NCBI GenBank assembly: GCA_964497615.1
Contig: CAZCEC010000003.1
Location: forward strand, 100,806-164,805
Length of the DNA: 64,000 nt
Direction of reading: 5' to 3'
From: CAZCEC01 sp964497615
GTDB taxonomy: Bacteria; Chloroflexota; Anaerolineae; Anaerolineales; UBA6663
Part shown: positions 61,899 through 64,000 of the stretch, one piece after another
How the letters are laid out: each line of letters starts with the position of its first letter
Numbering within the stretch: the first letter of the stretch is position 1
Translations under genes and position numbers: made by a program
The notes under the pieces: model-generated
Told to the model about the DNA's origin: nothing
The model's input: only the letters and a program-made list of their open reading frames with translations
The model's database searches: none

Positions 61899-62753
61899 AT
61901 GCGTCTCCGCCGGGAAAGCTTTCTGCTCTTGATGCTGTTGACGGCCGCTTGCGCGCTCGTCGGCATTGTCACGGGTATCGCCACCGGCGCCGCCGTCCGC
62001 CCGCCCGCGACGCCGCCACCGACGCGCCAATTGCAGGTGCTTCAACCGGCCGCCACCGTCACGGTATCCGCCATCGTCACCGCCGTGGCCTCGGCCGCGC
62101 CCTCTGCCGCGGTCATCACCCCGTCTGCGCCGGGCCGCCAGCACTCCCTGCTCATCATTGGTGTGGACGACTTCAATGCCGCGACGCCACGCTTCGAGGG
62201 CTGCTGGGTCCTCACGTATAGCTCCGGCGACTCCAATTACTATGGCCTGAGCTTCCCGGCCGAGGCCGCCTACACCGTTCCTGGCCTCGATGGCACACGC
62301 ACGCTGGCCCAGGTGTTCGCCGAGGATCAGTATCAGCGGCGCGGCTATGCATTTCTGAGCGACGCAATCCGGTCTGTCTTTCCCGCCTTCAGCTTCGACG
62401 CCGAACTGGTGCTGGACCGAGCCGCCTTTGCGAAGCTCGTGGACGACCTGGGCGGGCTGAGCCTGGCCGGCCAGGACATTTCGAGCGCCGAGTTGTGGCA
62501 GAACTACGATGCCTTTGCGCCCGTGGACGACGTTAGCCGGCTGGCCTATCAGCAGCAAGTTTTCGAGGCGCTATTCCAGGCGCTTAGCGCACAAGGGTGG
62601 ACCCCCGCCCAGGTCTTGGGCCTGATCACGCAACTGCCCCACCTGCAGCCCGACCCGGTACGCGCTGCGGCCCTCGCCGCTTACGCCGCGGAAGCGCCAC
62701 CCCTCCAGGACGCAGTTCTCAACTGGACAACCCTGCCGCCAGCAGCCCAATAG
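61899..62753 (+). CDS. LCP-like exported protein lacking the usual catalytic residues
   Basis: 284 aa from ATG 61899 (61860 possible). Anchor RESFLLLMLLTAACALVGIVTG, an Ala/Pro/Thr linker, then a domain that starts like LCP proteins (SLLIIGVDDFNAATPRFEGCWVLTYSSGDSNYYGLSFPAEA, compare LLIIGIDGFN and SVPRDLWV in the other LCP here) with LVDDLGGLSLAGQDIS. The Arg/Asp residues of SVPRD and the RHDSSDFxRxxRQ segment are replaced or missing. It is likely a non-enzymatic or altered LCP relative. 15 bp upstream of the CDP-alcohol transferase gene. Confidence 0.6.
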   Translation: MRLRRESFLLLMLLTAACALVGIVTGIATGAAVRPPATPPPTRQLQVLQPAATVTVSAIVTAVASAAPSAAVITPSAPGRQHSLLIIGVDDFNAATPRFEGCWVLTYSSGDSNYYGLSFPAEAAYTVPGLDGTRTLAQVFAEDQYQRRGYAFLSDAIRSVFPAFSFDAELVLDRAAFAKLVDDLGGLSLAGQDISSAELWQNYDAFAPVDDVSRLAYQQQVFEALFQALSAQGWTPAQVLGLITQLPHLQPDPVRAAALAAYAAEAPPLQDAVLNWTTLPPAAQ

Positions 62754-62768
62754 CCCGCTCGCTGGCCG

Positions 62769-63551
62769 ATGGACAAGGTCCCGCCCGCCGCCGCCTTCCT
62801 AGATGTGAGCGACTACGCCCGGCCATTTGCGAGGTGGCTGGTGCGCCGCCTGCTGCCCACGCGCGTTGCGCCCAATCACCTTACGCTGGGCTTCACCGTG
62901 GCCGGCTTGGCCGCCGCTGCACTGTTGGCGGCAGACCGCTGGCTGCCGCTAGCGGGCTTCCTGCTGTTGGTCAAGAGCGGGCTGGACGCCGCGGACGGGG
63001 CACTGGCGCGCGGCCGCGGCCGCCCATCGCGGGTGGGCCGGTTTCTGGATTCGGTGGCCGATTTTGTCGTCAACGTGGGCGTGTACGGAGGCATCGCCTG
63101 GGCGGCCGTCCGGGCCACCGGGCAGGCGGGCTACTTCGTGCTTGGCGGCTTGGCTCTACTTTCCGCGCTGTTGCAGGTGTCGCTATTTAACCACTACTAC
63201 GTTCGCTACCGGGCCCAGACCGGCGGCGACCGCACAAGCCAGCTTGATGAGGCGCACGCCGCTGGTTACCCGTGGGACAATCCCGCGGCCCTGCGTTTTG
63301 TGTTCGCGGCCTATCGCGGCATCTATGGCTGGCAGGACCAACTGGTGGCCGCATTGGATCGTGCGCTGGCAGGCGGCTCAACGCGACCACTCGCGCCCGC
63401 CTTCATGACCGCCAATAGCGTCCTGGGCCTGGGCACGCAGCTGCTCGCCATCGCCATCTGTGCCTTCGTCGGTCAGCCGGTGTGGGCGCTGTGGCTCTTC
63501 GCCACGTTCTTCAACCTGTACGCGCTGGGCCTGGCCTTCAGCCGCCGCTGA
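62769..63551 (+). CDS. CDP-alcohol phosphatidyltransferase family enzyme
   Basis: 260 aa, about six TM helices. The family signature DG-x2-AR-x8-G-x3-D-x3-D is complete (DGALARGRGRPSRVGRFLDS then VAD). N-terminal FARWLVRRLLPTRVAPNHLTLGF is typical. These enzymes join a CDP-activated lipid or polyol to an alcohol (inositol phosphate, glycerol phosphate and others); acceptor not resolved. The insert around 150-215 is longer than in PgsA. Follows the LCP-like gene by 15 bp. Confidence 0.88.
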   Translation: MDKVPPAAAFLDVSDYARPFARWLVRRLLPTRVAPNHLTLGFTVAGLAAAALLAADRWLPLAGFLLLVKSGLDAADGALARGRGRPSRVGRFLDSVADFVVNVGVYGGIAWAAVRATGQAGYFVLGGLALLSALLQVSLFNHYYVRYRAQTGGDRTSQLDEAHAAGYPWDNPAALRFVFAAYRGIYGWQDQLVAALDRALAGGSTRPLAPAFMTANSVLGLGTQLLAIAICAFVGQPVWALWLFATFFNLYALGLAFSRR

Positions 63552-63568
63552 ACGCTATACGCGCGCCC

Positions 63569-63597
63569 TTTACGGCGGGCGGAAAATCAGCTATCGT
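63569..63597 (+). promoter_or_regulatory. Promoter of the PTPS-like gene, leaderless
   Basis: -35 TTTACG (63569-63574), 17-bp spacer, -10 TATCGT (63592-63597), 7 nt before ATG 63605. Confidence 0.5.
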
Positions 63598-63604
63598 CCG
63601 GCCT

Positions 63605-64000
63605 ATGCTGCATGCTGCCAGCCACACCGCCCATTTCTCGGCTGTCCATCAGGCACCTGGCCCCAAACATGGCGACCGTTGGCACGGGCACAATTACACG
63701 GTGAGGGTTGCTGTTCAGGGCGAGCTTGGTCCGGCGGGCGTCGTGCTCGAGTTGGGGATGGAAAACGCTATCAGTCCGTTCGATGGCGCAGACCTGACGG
63801 CCAAGCGCAAGACCAGCCTGGAATCGCTGGCCCGAGCCATCCAACAGCGCCTGGCGGGCGGGATTCCGCCGGGCGCTTCGTTGGCGCGCATCGAACTCAG
63901 CCACCCCGACGGCGCAGTGTCACTCGACGGTGGACACACGCTCTACCGGCACGCGGGTACGTTCTCCGCCGCCCACCGCACGCACGCGCCGCGCCTCAGT
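63605..64000 (+). CDS. 6-pyruvoyl-tetrahydropterin synthase/QueD-like protein, cut by the window end
   Basis: 132 codons visible, open to the last base. The first domain has the zinc-binding pattern SHTAHFSAVH and HGHNYTVRVAV; the catalytic Cys that normally stands four residues before HGH is Gly (KHGDRWHGH). A second copy seems to start at AGTFSAAHRTHAPRLS, so the protein may be a tandem of two PTPS-like domains. Role (queuosine, pterin or neither) open. Confidence 0.7.
   Translation, partial: MLHAASHTAHFSAVHQAPGPKHGDRWHGHNYTVRVAVQGELGPAGVVLELGMENAISPFDGADLTAKRKTSLESLARAIQQRLAGGIPPGASLARIELSHPDGAVSLDGGHTLYRHAGTFSAAHRTHAPRLS

Overview
The window is 64 kb of GC-rich bacterial chromosome, apparently from a draft or metagenome-derived scaffold, because it contains three 10-N gaps (4619-4628, 23617-23626, 49642-49651). 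The gene set points to the Chloroflexota, probably an uncultured Anaerolineae-like lineage: a SufR-controlled SufCBDSU operon, extracellular proteins on Pro/Thr-rich stalks, ATP-type PEP carboxykinase, many gene starts placed 6-9 nt after a -10 box (apparently leaderless mRNAs), and no outer-membrane genes. The phylum call is inference; no rRNA or tRNA gene is present to test it.

Layout. 1-4.4 kb: end of a thioredoxin-like gene, a CopC-like protein, an ABC-F ATPase behind a leader with a tiny ORF and an intrinsic terminator, and an ABC exporter. 4.4-5.0 kb: no gene, one N gap. 5.0-8.7 kb (minus): beta-helix protein, DppB- and DppC-type permeases, YbaK-type deacylase. 8.8-16.3 kb: zinc-ribbon membrane protein, sufT-sufR (minus) and the divergent sufC-sufB-sufD-sufS-sufU-Rieske operon. 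16.4-21 kb: ligA, an alpha-oxoamine synthase, rlmI. 21.1-25.6 kb (minus): LCP protein, S41 protease, smpB, a surface protein and ssrA (tmRNA). 25.9-28.5 kb: lone tyrosine recombinase and an unknown 501-aa protein. 28.7-35.3 kb (minus): histidine kinase; MuiA-like protein, HflX, small membrane protein, CapA. 35.4-45.2 kb: receptor-type adenylate cyclase with Pro/Thr-rich partner, two aminotransferases, PEPCK, M28 peptidase, tandem-PAS diguanylate cyclase.

The most unusual part is 45.2-63.6 kb. It encodes sigma-54 (with an inserted zinc ribbon), a PAS/GAF histidine kinase and a sigma-54 activator that has a GAFTGA loop but no C-terminal DNA-binding domain, all three overlapping by ATGA. Around them are four sequences with the -24/-12 layout: before rpoN itself, before a small membrane protein plus a 1,770-aa TPR protein, five bases ahead of the inferred start of a TPR/gingipain-caspase-fold protease gene, and inside a TIM-barrel gene, about 500 nt before an FtsZ homologue. 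The second and fourth share 17 identical bases. I read this as a self-contained sigma-54 regulon linking a two-component signal to a large TPR scaffold, a caspase-like protease and an extra FtsZ. The layout is seen in the sequence; the function is inference. Downstream lie small proteins (one frameshifted), a degenerate LCP-like protein, a CDP-alcohol phosphatidyltransferase and a PTPS/QueD-like gene cut by the window edge.

A second unexplained signal is a family of three 70-77 bp elements (22581, 28582, 43663) whose ends are near-identical 11-bp inverted repeats and which each begin 0-4 nt after a stop codon.
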